Made by a program: the position numbers and the translations under genes | Shown: in pieces, positions 52,086 to 62,439 of the stretch | Numbering within the stretch: the stretch's first letter is position 1 | Layout of the letters: each line of letters begins with the position of its first letter | From: Nitzschia sp. DOCU1 | Taxonomy: Eukaryota; Bacillariophyta; Bacillariophyceae; Bacillariales; Bacillariaceae | Assembly: GCA_951394045.1 (NCBI GenBank) | Contig: OX596001.1 | Span: forward strand, 682,001-746,000 | Direction of reading: 5' to 3' | Length of the DNA: 64,000 nt | The notes under the pieces: model-generated | Told to the model about the DNA's origin: nothing | Seen by the model: the letters and a program-made list of their open reading frames with translations, nothing else | Database searches by the model: none

Positions 52086-54017
52086 ATGCCCCAACGGATA
52101 CAACGAAACAGTAGCGGAGGGCTCTATGCATTTAAACAGCGACCAGAGGATGAAAAAAGTGGCAACACCCACACCATGACTCAAGATGATAGTAGTCGTC
52201 GAAGCGAAGCGTCGGACATCATCGACTTTGACGCTTTCCCAGAAACCAAAAGCGGCGGCAGCAACGCATTTTCGCCCTTCGACTTTAGTACGACTTTTGA
52301 GACTAAAGATAATGCCTTTGTGGCAGCAGCAGCTGAGAAGCGAGAATCGAAACGACGATCGTCCAGGGGAGATGATGGGTTTGGCAACCTCGGCGGATTT
52401 CCAGAGCTACCAGAAGCGGATTACTTGATTGAGGACGAGGACGATGCCTTCTTTTCACCCGAGCCCTTGGAAAGGAAAAAGTCAATGACCCCCATGAAGT
52501 CTGAAGCGTTTCCGCTGCCCTTTTCCGAGACGAGAGGCCGAGACCGAAAATCTAGTCGTCAACAATCTTCAGAGAGCCCAAAGGTTTCCAATAATACTAA
52601 ATCATCATCTTCTGGGACTCAACGCTCGAGATCGCGATCACGGAGCAAATCACGAAATCGGAGCAAATCGCGAACTCGAAGTAAATCCCAGAAGGCCAAG
52701 GGTAGAACGTCTCGACGAAAAAGCAGCAGGGACGACGAGGGGGAAGATAGACAGAAAAGTTCAGGGAAGCATCGATCGCACAGTCTCGGCAGACGTGCTA
52801 GTGCCAAGGCCAGCAGCAGTGCAAAGGACCGTCGGAGACCATCGGCGCAGGAATCACCAAAGCCAAGAGAAGAACCAAAGCCACGAGAAGAAAAAGAAGA
52901 TCGCCGCCCGAGTTTGTCCCGTGGGTCATCGTTTAGTGAACGAAAAACCCGACGAGCCTCAGTGCCAGATGAGAAACCTAGCGAGTCCCCGACGTCAGGT
53001 AAGAGACGTCCCCAGCGGGGTCGTCGATCGGAAGACGACGGGGATAAGCGGAGGGCACGTAGCTCCTCGAGGGGTGGAAAACAGCGACGAAGTCACAGCG
53101 AAAGCCGACGAACACACCTGTCGTCGAAGAACGCCAGTCATGCTGGAAACAATAGCAGTCACCATCGCCGTTCATTGCAACAGGCTAGCAATACAAGCAA
53201 CGTCGAAAATCGAAGTCGCCGCCAGTCACGCCGGTCTTCTTCGGTCGATGCCGATGAATTAGAAGGAAGTGGCGAGATTATGATGTCCCCCGTGTCCACG
53301 GACGGAAGTGGCCATGGACTTATGACCAGTCGAATCATGGCTCGAAGAGCCTCCAGTTTCATTACCAATGAACTTGTTTTGCCTGACGAGGAACCAGAAT
53401 CGCCTACAGGGGATACAGGTCTAAATCGAATGAGCAGCAGTCGACACCAGCGAGGCAAGTCACGTCGGAATATTATGAAAGAAGAATCGTTCGGTAGCCC
53501 CGTTGCCAAAACAACCCCAAGCCAGAGGCGGCTAGGCAACTCAACGCACCATGTTTCGAGTGACCCATTTGCAAGCCCCGCTGGCAAAAGCTCCAACCAA
53601 CACCGACGTCTGGGAAACTCGACCCACCACCACACAGTGGGCGCGTCGCACTCCTTCAACACCAAGTCTCCATCAGCACTTGCAAAGTCAACCCACAACC
53701 CCTCTGTAGGCGGATCCCACTCATTCAACACCAAATCTCCTCCAGCACTTGGAACCTCCGCCGCTCGGCGGCCCACTTTAACCCGGACCCCACCCGCGCC
53801 AAGTAAAAGCGAGAGCTCTGCGGATCGACGACGCGACTTCGACCCGCGTTTGGATGGACTCTTGCAGAAACTTCGAGATCCGTCTGACCGAAATCTGATG
53901 AAAGGAGGAAACGATGCTGCGGACGATGACGACGAGACAGCCCAAGGAGTTCCTGCTAATCAACGTGGCGTTTTTACGCGAATAGCGCCCATGCGACACA
54001 AGAGTTTTTGTGATTGA
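52086..54017 (+). CDS. Disordered Ser/Arg-rich protein
   Basis: 643 residues from ATG 52086. The first ~110 residues are mixed, with Phe-rich acidic patches (DIIDFDAFPETK, AFSPFDFSTTF). The centre has classic RS dipeptides (SRSRSRSKSRNRSKSR, about 183-198), followed by a long Lys/Arg/Ser-rich stretch. The C-terminal third holds two copies of RRLGNSTHH and two of GxSHSFNTKSPxAL. There is no RNA-recognition motif or other folded domain. It could be a splicing-associated or cytoskeletal protein, or a highly phosphorylated matrix protein; I cannot choose. Convergent with the glycosyltransferase gene, 78 bp away. Confidence 0.7.
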   Translation: MPQRIQRNSSGGLYAFKQRPEDEKSGNTHTMTQDDSSRRSEASDIIDFDAFPETKSGGSNAFSPFDFSTTFETKDNAFVAAAAEKRESKRRSSRGDDGFGNLGGFPELPEADYLIEDEDDAFFSPEPLERKKSMTPMKSEAFPLPFSETRGRDRKSSRQQSSESPKVSNNTKSSSSGTQRSRSRSRSKSRNRSKSRTRSKSQKAKGRTSRRKSSRDDEGEDRQKSSGKHRSHSLGRRASAKASSSAKDRRRPSAQESPKPREEPKPREEKEDRRPSLSRGSSFSERKTRRASVPDEKPSESPTSGKRRPQRGRRSEDDGDKRRARSSSRGGKQRRSHSESRRTHLSSKNASHAGNNSSHHRRSLQQASNTSNVENRSRRQSRRSSSVDADELEGSGEIMMSPVSTDGSGHGLMTSRIMARRASSFITNELVLPDEEPESPTGDTGLNRMSSSRHQRGKSRRNIMKEESFGSPVAKTTPSQRRLGNSTHHVSSDPFASPAGKSSNQHRRLGNSTHHHTVGASHSFNTKSPSALAKSTHNPSVGGSHSFNTKSPPALGTSAARRPTLTRTPPAPSKSESSADRRRDFDPRLDGLLQKLRDPSDRNLMKGGNDAADDDDETAQGVPANQRGVFTRIAPMRHKSFCD

Positions 54018-54095
54018 AAGTAATTGAAAAAACGCTAGCTCCTTTCCATCCGCCTTGCTCTTGTAAAAAGTTATATCGCGTGATAGCATCCTGAA

Positions 54096-55565
54096 CTAAA
54101 TTTTGGTCGCTTGTAGATCTTCCAGGTACGGTCTAGGAATGTCTGTATCCCGGTGAAACAAAACATTTTCATCGCGGAGCCCGGCGTACCCTAGAGGGTT
54201 CCCGACCTTGGCTTGTGTGGCCGAAGAAGTAGTGCTGCCACTACTCCCTTCTCCTGGAGCGATACGTGAGGGCAATTGTAGATCAAACGTCCGATTGGCA
54301 ACTCCCAACCAGTGCAGCCAGTAGGGTCGTTGAATCCCAATTGTTGCGACATCCAAGACAGGAGGGATCTTGTTAGGGGTAATCGCAAAGCGCCACGGCT
54401 TTTTGCTGCCGTTATAGTGGAGATTGTATAGATTATATTTGCCATACCGCAGGCACACTGTGCGTGACCATTCAGGCGTCTCGGACGGTAGTTTCTTGGC
54501 CCATTTTCCGTTGGAGAGAGGTGCCCATGAACTATTGAAACCGTCCGTGTTGTTGCCCAGCAGAAATGGTGGCGTTTCGTCAGTTTCTTGCCAAACAACA
54601 TTCCCTCTCGAGGTATCTGACCAGCTTCCAACTTCATACCGCATCAGTTGATACAAGATTCCTTGGTCGACCGAGGCGCCATAGAAGTCCCATTTTACCC
54701 CTGACCGTTGCCCAGCCCTCCACTGTTCGCCTGTTACAAACTTGTGTCCCCATCCTGTTTGAGGATCCCACTTTCCTGACGTGTTTCGAGCGGCGTGTAC
54801 AAGGTTCATGGTTCTAGCGAATAATCCCTTTCGAGGTGTCACAATAAAGTCACTACCCGTGATGGGTGCCACCGTACCACGTTTGCCCACGAAACCTTGA
54901 AGTCGTCCTTCATAACTATCGCGAAATTCTCGATCCAAATTGCAAAGAGGGATCAAGTCAGCGTCGAAGAAGCGAACACGATCATATTGAATCAATTCCA
55001 AGATTCGGAATTTTTCGAGAGTGGCTGTGCCAAAATTGTCTGTTCGAAGCTTTGGGACATAGTAGAGCATAATCCCACTCTTGCGAATCCATTCTTCTTG
55101 TTCTGGAGGCAGCCTCTCCTCGGGGATTCCACCATTCATTCTCACTATTAACACAATATCTGAAGTTGAATTGTGATGCCTCAAGATTGCCGTGGCGACG
55201 AGCGAGTTCAACACGTATCCCATACATGAGTCCTCGTAACATCCTGCTATTGAGTAAGCGTAAGCGAATTTTCCTGGTCTCGACGGTGGACTAGGAACAA
55301 CTGATGCTGCTTTTTTGCTCGACGTCTCCTTTGACGTCGTCGCTGATGATACAGGAATATGCGCTGACTTTGAAGAGAGTCCCGGCGGGTCTTCTGCTCT
55401 TAGACTTTCAAGTGGCGCAAGAGGCAGGGATGCACCGACTTCTACTTTTGGGGCAGAGTGAGCGATAGGGGCAGCATGGTAGCCCAATCGATAAAAGAGA
55501 ACAATGGCGAGAGCAAAGAGTCCAATTCGAGTGGGTTTCAGGGACGCTTTTGCTTGCCTTTGCAT
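54096..55565 (-). CDS. Glycosyltransferase, GT8/glycogenin-like, type II membrane protein
   Basis: 489 residues. A short cytosolic tail is followed by one helix (about 13-30, IGLFALAIVLFYRLGY), typical for a Golgi type II enzyme, and a Ser/Pro stalk to about 100. The catalytic domain has AYSIAGCYEDSCMGYVLNSL, a segment ending YYVPKLRTDNFGTATLEKF, and the metal-binding DxD in RVRFFDADLIPLCNLD. TGSDFIVTPRKGLF and YGASVDQGILYQL, typical of glycogenin-like GT8 proteins, follow. A late W/H-rich part (YWLHWLG) follows. Expected reaction: transfer of a sugar from a nucleotide donor with retention of configuration; donor and acceptor unknown. Several Asn-X-Ser/Thr sites fit a luminal domain. Confidence 0.8.
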   Translation of the reverse strand: MQRQAKASLKPTRIGLFALAIVLFYRLGYHAAPIAHSAPKVEVGASLPLAPLESLRAEDPPGLSSKSAHIPVSSATTSKETSSKKAASVVPSPPSRPGKFAYAYSIAGCYEDSCMGYVLNSLVATAILRHHNSTSDIVLIVRMNGGIPEERLPPEQEEWIRKSGIMLYYVPKLRTDNFGTATLEKFRILELIQYDRVRFFDADLIPLCNLDREFRDSYEGRLQGFVGKRGTVAPITGSDFIVTPRKGLFARTMNLVHAARNTSGKWDPQTGWGHKFVTGEQWRAGQRSGVKWDFYGASVDQGILYQLMRYEVGSWSDTSRGNVVWQETDETPPFLLGNNTDGFNSSWAPLSNGKWAKKLPSETPEWSRTVCLRYGKYNLYNLHYNGSKKPWRFAITPNKIPPVLDVATIGIQRPYWLHWLGVANRTFDLQLPSRIAPGEGSSGSTTSSATQAKVGNPLGYAGLRDENVLFHRDTDIPRPYLEDLQATKI

Positions 55566-56040
55566 TGCTTTTCATCCGAAAGGGGCCATTTAGACAATCG
55601 TTCGACGGCAACAATGGATGTTCTGCGTGTTGCGACGGATTTTTAGGAATGCTTCGTCTTCGCGGTACGTCTCCGACTTCTCCGACCGAAATTTCAACCG
55701 CCTTGTCGCCATCGTCTCATAATGGTCCTACCACCGGTACGCTGTCGTTCCTCTCAGGAACAACCTACGGTAGCATATACCCCACGAAGGCTTTGACTAA
55801 CACTTGCCGACTTTCAATCTCCGCTGATAGGTGAGCAAAATGGCGTCACAAATGCTCTATTGCTTGGATTCACTTGCTGCTCGACAGCTCCAAACCAGAC
55901 ATTCTGACATAGAGCCGCGTTTTGATGTAGTTCACACAGAAACCAAAGATATTTGTAGAACCTACTAACATAATTAACTTATTCCTTGGAATCCAATTGA
56001 TACATATCCCCGACTATACAGATTCTGAAAACGGTCCGTG
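55566..56040. other. Intergenic, no gene recognised
   Basis: 475 bp between two minus-strand genes; a plus-strand frame of ~94 codons exists but overlaps the start of the glycosyltransferase gene and has no recognisable homology. Nothing else seen. Confidence 0.4.
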
Positions 56041-57183
56041 CTAGATTGGCGGCTCTCGGCCAACCACTCCTGCCGTATTAACAGGAGGATGCATAACGCC
56101 CATTTGGTTCGCATCCGCACCGAATAGTTCCCGCATCTGGGGCTGCTGACGTGAGCCTTTACGGGCTTTCAGCTCTTGGTGTCGGTGCGAGAGTCGTTCG
56201 AGGCGCTTAATCAGTGTAAGGAGTTCTTCTGCTCGCTTGGGATCCTTCTTGGTTTCGCCACCTTGCTCAGTGCTTTGAGTGGGCCCCTTTTCTTCTTTTT
56301 GTTGTCGACGTTCGGCAAGCTCCTTCTCAAACTTCGCAATTATCTTTTGAATGTCTTCGATTTCTGTGCGAATATCTATTTCTGTCTTGTTGGCGTTAAT
56401 GTGGGGCGAAACAAGCACGTTTGGCTCCGGGGCACCATTCAAGAACGATTCCACATAGGCCTCTGTTTGAGCACGGGATGACTGATGTCCCGCAGGTATT
56501 ATCCCTTGTTCAGCGAATAATAGAGTTTTACTGGCCTTGTGTAGTTCCTTGAATGGCATTATTGGTGAAACTCCCCCATTATCGTGCCTCGAAAAATCGG
56601 TAGTCAAGTAGGCAAAGCGGTCTGAATCATCATATGCGAGTTCAGCTGCGGAACGGGGCCTAAAAATCTCTTGGTGAGGAAGATTCGAGTCCTCTTCAGT
56701 AGAGTCTCGAATGATGTTCATACGAGAAAATCTCACTACTCTGCCGGAATTCCAGTTGTTGGGCATAGCCGTGGTCCCCGTAGAACTATCAAACTTGTGA
56801 ATCAAGTCTTTGATGTGATATGCTGGCTCCGATATTTCGTCACGGCGCTCTTCGACTACTGCGGGTGCATGCCTGACTTCGGACTTTATTTTCTTGGTCT
56901 TCTTCTCCTTTTTATGTTTCTTTTCCTTCTTCTGGCCCCCTCCTTTTTGTTGCCAAAGTTTAGTACGAGGTGCAATGTCATTTTCCCTACCATAGGAGTC
57001 TGTATCTGCCTCTTGCACATCGCCCGATAAAGCAAAGACAAGTTCCTTGGCCACATACAGCACACCCTGGCTTGCCAATGAGGCAACTCCATTCGCCACC
57101 TTGAGCGTCTGCTCTTGGATCTCATGCGCAATGAGATCCGCTATGGACTTGGGGTTGTAGGGCGGCTCCTCTTCCTCACTCAT
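56041..57183 (-). CDS. Hypothetical coiled-coil protein
   Basis: 380 residues from ATG 57183 (the frame is open a little further upstream but without ATG). No family recognised. The N-terminus reads PKSIADLIAHEIQEQTLKVA, an amphipathic helix; then a Lys-rich nuclear-localisation-like run (KKEKKHKKEKKTKKIKS, about 106-122), a mixed central part, and a C-terminal helical region (about 278-355) rich in Glu, Lys, Arg and Leu that should form a coiled coil. No signal peptide or membrane helix. Role unknown. Confidence 0.65.
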   Translation of the reverse strand: MSEEEEPPYNPKSIADLIAHEIQEQTLKVANGVASLASQGVLYVAKELVFALSGDVQEADTDSYGRENDIAPRTKLWQQKGGGQKKEKKHKKEKKTKKIKSEVRHAPAVVEERRDEISEPAYHIKDLIHKFDSSTGTTAMPNNWNSGRVVRFSRMNIIRDSTEEDSNLPHQEIFRPRSAAELAYDDSDRFAYLTTDFSRHDNGGVSPIMPFKELHKASKTLLFAEQGIIPAGHQSSRAQTEAYVESFLNGAPEPNVLVSPHINANKTEIDIRTEIEDIQKIIAKFEKELAERRQQKEEKGPTQSTEQGGETKKDPKRAEELLTLIKRLERLSHRHQELKARKGSRQQPQMRELFGADANQMGVMHPPVNTAGVVGREPPI

Positions 57184-57907
57184 GATTTCCCGTGTGCTGC
57201 TTGAGGCGTTGATTGTCTTCGATTGGGCAATCGATTCAGTTTTGGCTGTTTGTAACAAGAGAAACAAGCAAAGAGTGTGCCTTTTTGGTTTTGTTGCTCA
57301 CAGAGTGGTCACTCTTTTTGACAGGAAAATGTGAGAGGGACGAATGGTGACTCGGCGCAGTCAACGGTCCAACGCATAAGAAACGCATTAGAAACTTTAA
57401 AGACGGTAAAAAACGTTAAATTTGTATCTATTGAAATATGGTTACATAGAAGAGTTCGGAAGATTCGGCGCCGCGCGCCTGCGGCTATTTAGCTATGTGA
57501 TTGGCATACACATGCTACAAATTCAACTTGAGTTCACCATGATGGGTGCACCATGAAAAATTTGGTTACAACGGGGTTTCCGTAGCTCTTCGAGCACCCA
57601 AGTGGACTCTCACTAAATTTCTGCCGATTCCGCCAAATCTTCCTCTCATTCATCCTCATGATGCGCTATTCATCGCATACGATGCGAGAGCAACCCTCTC
57701 TAGTCGTCGAGTATAGACTAGAATGGTAGGTGTTAGCAGCATCTGGATGTTCTTGTTCCGAACCGATTTGTCTGGCTGGGTCAAGGCCTCTCAACAATGA
57801 GGCACATGTGCATCACAGCAGTAAGTTCGGCACTCCAGTATCCAATAACTTGAGAGCATTAAAAGAAGAAGGGGTAGCAGATGTCTTGTGTGTTGTCATC
57901 TGTTCCC
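57184..57907. other. Intergenic, no gene recognised
   Basis: 724 bp between two minus-strand genes. No RNA gene, repeat or coding frame recognised. Confidence 0.4.
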
Positions 57908-58507
57908 TTATACTCGCATAAAGATAAACGAACCGGGCTGGACAGTATTTTCGGCCGCGGCACTAGTATGAAACTGTGTCTTGACTTGTACCGGAGATTC
58001 TTCATCCGCGACATGCTGCTTGAGTGAGTATCGTTTTTGTTGCGTCACCGACTCGGTGGACCTACTTCGTGTTCGATACGAAGATAATCCACTGTTGACA
58101 TCATTGTGGATATCACTCTGCATAGAACTCGATCGTAATGTACTTCCAAACGACGGCAATTGTCTCAAGACGGGAATATTGGATCCCTTTTCTTGGGGTT
58201 CCTGACAAGACTTGATGGATTCTTGTGCCGATCTTTCCTCGTCATCATCGTCCGTAGTTTCGCCTTCATCGGTCCATTCGTCGTCTTCGGTATCGCCTCG
58301 ACTTTCAAAAGATCTATCGAACGAATCTTCGGCTTCCAATATACTATCTTCCCATTCGATACCACTCCACGAGACTCCTTGAACGAATTTAGCCTTGTTC
58401 ATTTTGACCGAAGTCGTTTCCGAAGAAACATGATTGACATTCCCACAAAGCCAGCTAAAGTCAAACAAATTTTCCGTTTGAAGCATTACCCAATCGAAAC
58501 ATGTCAT
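57908..58507 (-). CDS. Hypothetical acidic protein
   Basis: 199 residues from ATG 58507 (the longer frame begins with a non-ATG codon). No family recognised. The first 40 residues carry MTCFDWVMLQTENLFDF, the only ordered-looking part. The middle is strongly acidic (DTEDDEWTDEGETTDDDDEE, about 75-94) and the C-terminal part Ser-rich. Composition resembles a regulatory or disordered protein. Support is the open frame, the ATG and the biased, protein-like composition only. Confidence 0.5.
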   Translation of the reverse strand: MTCFDWVMLQTENLFDFSWLCGNVNHVSSETTSVKMNKAKFVQGVSWSGIEWEDSILEAEDSFDRSFESRGDTEDDEWTDEGETTDDDDEERSAQESIKSCQEPQEKGSNIPVLRQLPSFGSTLRSSSMQSDIHNDVNSGLSSYRTRSRSTESVTQQKRYSLKQHVADEESPVQVKTQFHTSAAAENTVQPGSFIFMRV

Positions 58508-59124
58508 GACTGCGGTTGTAATAGGGAAGGACAAGGGGTAATAATAATGACACTACTAGTAGCAGCAGAGTCGTTTTGGATGAAGGTGGCAGTGGTGCTT
58601 TTGGAGTAGTAGTAGTCTATTGCCCTTGGATCGAAAGAATGAATGATGTGAAAACTTGGCTTTTTAGTCCAACACGGCTGAAATTGTGAGCATCCACCGA
58701 AGATACAAACCCACTTGGTCTTGTAAAGAATTTGGCTTGACAAGACTTGCCAAATTTTGGTATATGCACGCTCGGCCAATCGGCGGCGACTTGAATCGGG
58801 TCGATTGAGTCGGTTAACGTAGAACGCTACACAAATCACGGGAAGCACATGACAAAAGCGCGCCAAAATCGGGTTGCACATACAATTTGGGGTTTATTTC
58901 TCACAAGTATTTGGTCCAACAAGTCGTCCCGTAGAAGACAAAAACAAACAGCGGGTATCATAGCAGCGAAGCAAGAGCTACCGACCATGGTGGTATGATC
59001 CAATCACAGTAGCAGCGGCACTTTACGGTGCAACATGAAACCTGTGCATCAGTTCCACGACGGCTGTCGAACTCTTGTTACAATCATCTGCATTTATAGG
59101 TACTTCCTTCCACAGTAGCCCAGA
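58508..59124. other. Divergent intergenic region
   Basis: 617 bp between the acidic-protein gene (minus) and the next plus-strand gene. CACTACTAGTAGCAGCAG at 58550-58567 and AGTAGTAGTAGT near 58604 belong to the common triplet pattern. No gene. Confidence 0.4.
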
Positions 59125-59850
59125 ATGACGACCCCCCAGAATCAGCATCCGAAATCCTCAACGGCCGCGGCGGCTGGACAGTCTTGCCCCTCCTGGGATG
59201 TCTTGCCTTGCAATTCCTATTTGATTTCTTTGCTTCCCCTGGAAGATTTTTTCAAATATCTTCCGGGTATTGCATCGCAAGAAGAGTTCCATGATTTGAT
59301 TCGTTGCATGGCGGCGGCGTGGCTTCTATGGACTCAGCAAAAGCCGCTGCTGACGACGACAAGCCGATATCGGTGGCTTCCAAGCATGTTGCAAAATCGT
59401 CAACAGTTGACATTATTTGCTTTGGCGGTCATGGATTGGGTACCTTGTATTTACAAATTTCTTTCCAAGCAGCAATGGAAGTTGCATCGCCTTCCTGGAC
59501 CTACTACTTTGAGCAACAGCACGACAATCGCAACCATCTCAACAACCCGACAACGAACAGCCGAACAACGAAGGAAACTTGTCTGGAAACTATTTCAATC
59601 GGCATGGCCCCTGATTCGATTGGCCTTGTGGATGCAATTGGCGGCATCCTCCTCCCAGGATGGAATTGCGGGGGATTCGTCGTCCCTGACGCGGCCTGCA
59701 CCACTACTCTATGCCTTGTATGCGCACCGCCGATGGCTCCACGAACAAGGCATGGAATTGTGGCCTACTCTACTTCGCCCACTAGTGGAATCTAGCCGGG
59801 AAACTCGGGAATGGATCCGAAATAGTATGGGGTGGAGGCATCGTCGCTAG
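59125..59850 (+). CDS. Hypothetical protein, faintly PEX16-like
   Basis: 241 residues. The N-terminal part NSYLISLLPLEDFFKYLPG and the later RRKLVWKLFQSAWPLIRLAL and ELWPTLLRPLVESS have the layout of the peroxisomal membrane protein PEX16 (N-terminal YL.LLPLE.. block, central helix after a Ser/Thr linker, and a LRPL motif near the C-terminus). The match is weak and by eye only, so I give no symbol. There are two to three moderately hydrophobic segments. The last codons and 3' flank (59835-59935) reappear in diverged form at the end of the LRR gene at 60371-61429. Confidence 0.55.
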   Translation: MTTPQNQHPKSSTAAAAGQSCPSWDVLPCNSYLISLLPLEDFFKYLPGIASQEEFHDLIRCMAAAWLLWTQQKPLLTTTSRYRWLPSMLQNRQQLTLFALAVMDWVPCIYKFLSKQQWKLHRLPGPTTLSNSTTIATISTTRQRTAEQRRKLVWKLFQSAWPLIRLALWMQLAASSSQDGIAGDSSSLTRPAPLLYALYAHRRWLHEQGMELWPTLLRPLVESSRETREWIRNSMGWRHRR

Positions 59851-59935
59851 CCCTCTCTAGAAATTGCTTCCTGGGGAACTCGGGCTTCTCTCTGCCTCGC
59901 GCGGGGTCCTATGAATCATCTATTGTAGGGTGAAT
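59835..59935 (+). repeat. 3'-end repeat, copy A
   Basis: Contains CATCGTCGCTAGCCCTCTCT then AGAAATTGC, and ends near ATCATCTATTG. It is the 3' end of the PEX16-like gene plus its flank. Copy B lies at about 61415-61503. Confidence 0.6.
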
Positions 59936-60370
59936 CCTAGCTACTACTACCAGCGAGGAGCAAGCCATTTCCACAACCACAACAACGGTAGTTGCCAGAT
60001 AAGCGGCAGCAGCTCCGACCATCCGCACCACCAGCCCGGGACGTTTTCAAAACGGGAACATCTGCAAGTAGCTCCTGTCCAGTGACTCCAGAAACCGAAT
60101 CTTGCCGTTGCCATTCCGATGCTCTTTCTGCTGGATGAGGATTTTGGAATACTCTTAGATTCTCTACCATAGTTGGAGATTCCAAGTGCCGACGACTAAA
60201 TGGACTGACTGTCGCCAGAGAGAATCTAAGATGCATGACGTCGACCGGCCACTTTTTCGAACAGCGCGAAGGCCTTTACATCAAAATCCGAAAGTCTTGG
60301 TCCTCATTAAAGGCTTCATCCAGCTCCATGTTTCGTCAGTGTCAAAACCACGAAACCCCTTCGCAGCACC
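59851..60370. other. Intergenic with 3'-flank copy
   Basis: 520 bp. The first ~85 bp match, with changes, the region after 61429. A minus-strand frame of 99 codons (59937-60236) has no protein-like features. The remainder is the likely promoter of the LRR gene. Confidence 0.4.
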
Positions 60371-61429
60371 ATGGCATTGCCAGATCTGAACGAGCCTAAT
60401 GGAGAAGTAGTTAATGGACTAGACACCAATTCCAATGGATCAGGTGTTGTCATCCCCGACAGTCTCTTAACTAAAATCGCATCTTTTGGTGTACTCAATC
60501 CCATTCAACGGTTCGTTCTGTACCGTGGAAGAGTTCATGAAATTAAAATCAGTGAGGAGGACTTCCAGCCATGGGTCGACTTCTTGAGCCTAAATCAAGG
60601 ATTTGCCAGATTTGTTTCTCGTCTCGGTGCAAGCATACCACCTGCTGAATTGTCCACTACCTTCCAGCATTTTCCTTGTCTCAGGACCCTGGATTTACGG
60701 CACTGCGGATTCCGTGACACTGATGCTGAACAAATCTCGAATGGATTGCAAAACGTTCCGCATCTCACGATGCTGGACCTCCAGGGCAACACCATCAGTC
60801 CAATTGGTACAGGACACATCTCCAGAGGATTGCAGCATGTCCCACATCTTACCACGCTGGACCTGGGGCATAATGAGATCGGTGACATTGGTGCAGAACA
60901 CATCTCCAATGGATTGCTGCATGTTCCGCATCTCACGATGCTGAGACTGTTTGACATTAGAATTGGTGCCATTGGTGCAGAGCACATCGCAAATGGATTA
61001 CGGCATGTTCCGCAACTCATGACGCTGACACTTGCGTATAACAACATTGGTGTTTTGGGTGCAAAACGCCTCGCCAATGGAATGCGGCACATTCGAAATC
61101 TCACGACGCTGGACCTGGCGCGTTGCTACATCGGTTGCCAAGGTGTAAAACACGTCTCCAATGGTTTGCAGCATGTTCCACATCTCACGACCCTGAATCT
61201 CGGGTCCAATGACATTCACGACAATGGTGCGAAACACATCTCCAGAGGGTTACGATATGTTCCACATCTCAGGGTACTTCACCTTTGGCTTAACAACATC
61301 AGCAGTGGCATTGGCAAAGAACACATCTCAAATGGGTCACAATATTCCTCGCACCTCAAGACGATCTACACCTACCCTTACGTCCGTAGACCGGCCCGGA
61401 TGGCGGCGTGGCGGAGGCCTCGTCGCTAG
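60371..61429 (+). CDS. Ribonuclease-inhibitor-type LRR protein
   Basis: 352 residues. Residues 20-90 (VVIPDSLLTKIASFGVLNPI, then RGRVHEIKI, then WVDFLSLNQGFARF) match the cap of the frameshifted gene at 43777-45004. From about 105 follow nine 24-residue LRRs of the form HLTTLDLxxNxIGxIGAEHI-SNGLQHVP, which should make a curved solenoid for protein binding. There is no signal peptide or membrane helix, so it is probably cytosolic. The last residues (RMAAWRRPRR) do not continue the LRR; they and the 3' flank resemble the end of the preceding gene (MGWRHRR), so the 3' end was probably replaced by a duplicated segment. Partner unknown. Confidence 0.8.
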   Translation: MALPDLNEPNGEVVNGLDTNSNGSGVVIPDSLLTKIASFGVLNPIQRFVLYRGRVHEIKISEEDFQPWVDFLSLNQGFARFVSRLGASIPPAELSTTFQHFPCLRTLDLRHCGFRDTDAEQISNGLQNVPHLTMLDLQGNTISPIGTGHISRGLQHVPHLTTLDLGHNEIGDIGAEHISNGLLHVPHLTMLRLFDIRIGAIGAEHIANGLRHVPQLMTLTLAYNNIGVLGAKRLANGMRHIRNLTTLDLARCYIGCQGVKHVSNGLQHVPHLTTLNLGSNDIHDNGAKHISRGLRYVPHLRVLHLWLNNISSGIGKEHISNGSQYSSHLKTIYTYPYVRRPARMAAWRRPRR

Positions 61430-61503
61430 CCCTCTAGAAATTGCGTCCCGAGGACCTGGGGCAAGCTACTCCCTCACGCGCCTCTTTGGATCAGCTATTG
61501 CGA
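61415..61503 (+). repeat. 3'-end repeat, copy B
   Basis: GCCTCGTCGCTAGCCCTCTA then GAAATTGCGTCC, ending near ATCAGCTATTG. Diverged copy of 59835-59935; here it supplies the last codons and 3' flank of the LRR gene. Confidence 0.6.
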
Positions 61504-62439
61504 CACAGCTAGTCTCCAGAAAATCGCATTGGTACTGATGATTGGTCAACATCTCACATCGATGCACCAGCTTGTCGATTGACAAACTGGTTTCTGTTTG
61601 ACGATGAAGATGATGACTTACATTAGGACTAAAAGTAAATATTAGTATAAAAATCGCCTACACCATGGCTACGAGACCTTCGTCATTCGTAGGGATTTTA
61701 ACCGGTGGGTGGCTTGTAGGACCAGCTGAAAAGTCACGGGCCGAGTGGAGTTTCGGTGACACAACGGGACTGTAGGCCTTGGCTTAATCTTGCCGACAAT
61801 CCACCTCTCTGTAGTAGTGATCCTCGACGACCGTCTTCCCCATAACATGCGCTTAGTTCAAGAATCGTGTTCGAGTGGTCTGATCCTACGGGAGCGATAT
61901 TCAGGTCACAGCACGAACAAATATCCTAAGTGGGCACTTCCGATGACGCGGGTTGTCTTCGTTCGGCATGCGCTCTCGGCTTCTCATTCGGCAATGAGAC
62001 TTGCAGGTTCCGATCCACGGTAATGACAATGTACATCCCGCGGGTAGTACTTGAATGTTGGATTCCACTATCAATCCGTCCTTGGTCGTCGAGGACATCT
62101 TTGTTGTTGCAAACTAACGACACTACTGACTGGCATCTACTTAGGTCGTCGTCTTTCCCCCCACCATGGAAGAGAATTTGAGTCCATCCCACAAAGAATG
62201 CAGCCACTGTCGCAATGCAAGGTGCTCTCGAGAGGATCGATCACGTTTCGGGCAAATGACACTGCCATTTGGAAACGTGCCGTTTCGTATCCTGCGATAA
62301 CACGAAACGCACTTCTTCATTACACACCAAGAGAAGTAATATGGGTACAACGACTGATGATTCAATGGAGTTTGTAGTAGGACGCACACTCTAGCCCCAT
62401 CCAATTCCGTCTCAATGGCACAAAAATGATCCATGAGAG
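61430..62439. other. Intergenic between tandem LRR genes
   Basis: 1.0 kb. The stretch 61600-61700 (GATGAAGATGATGA, then AAAATCGCCTACACCATG and CTACGAGA) has a diverged copy at about 63845-63935 after the next LRR gene. Several short frames on both strands show no clear homology; decayed LRR 5' sequence is possible but not shown. Confidence 0.45.

Noticed and set aside
2120..58620. Recurring CTACTAGTAGTAG as a regulatory motif
   Set aside because: It also occurs inside coding regions as Ser/Thr codon runs and varies in length; it looks like a compositional triplet bias.
59937..60236. 99-codon minus-strand ATG frame
   Set aside because: No recognisable motif, skewed composition, and it overlaps the duplicated 3' flank and the LRR promoter region.
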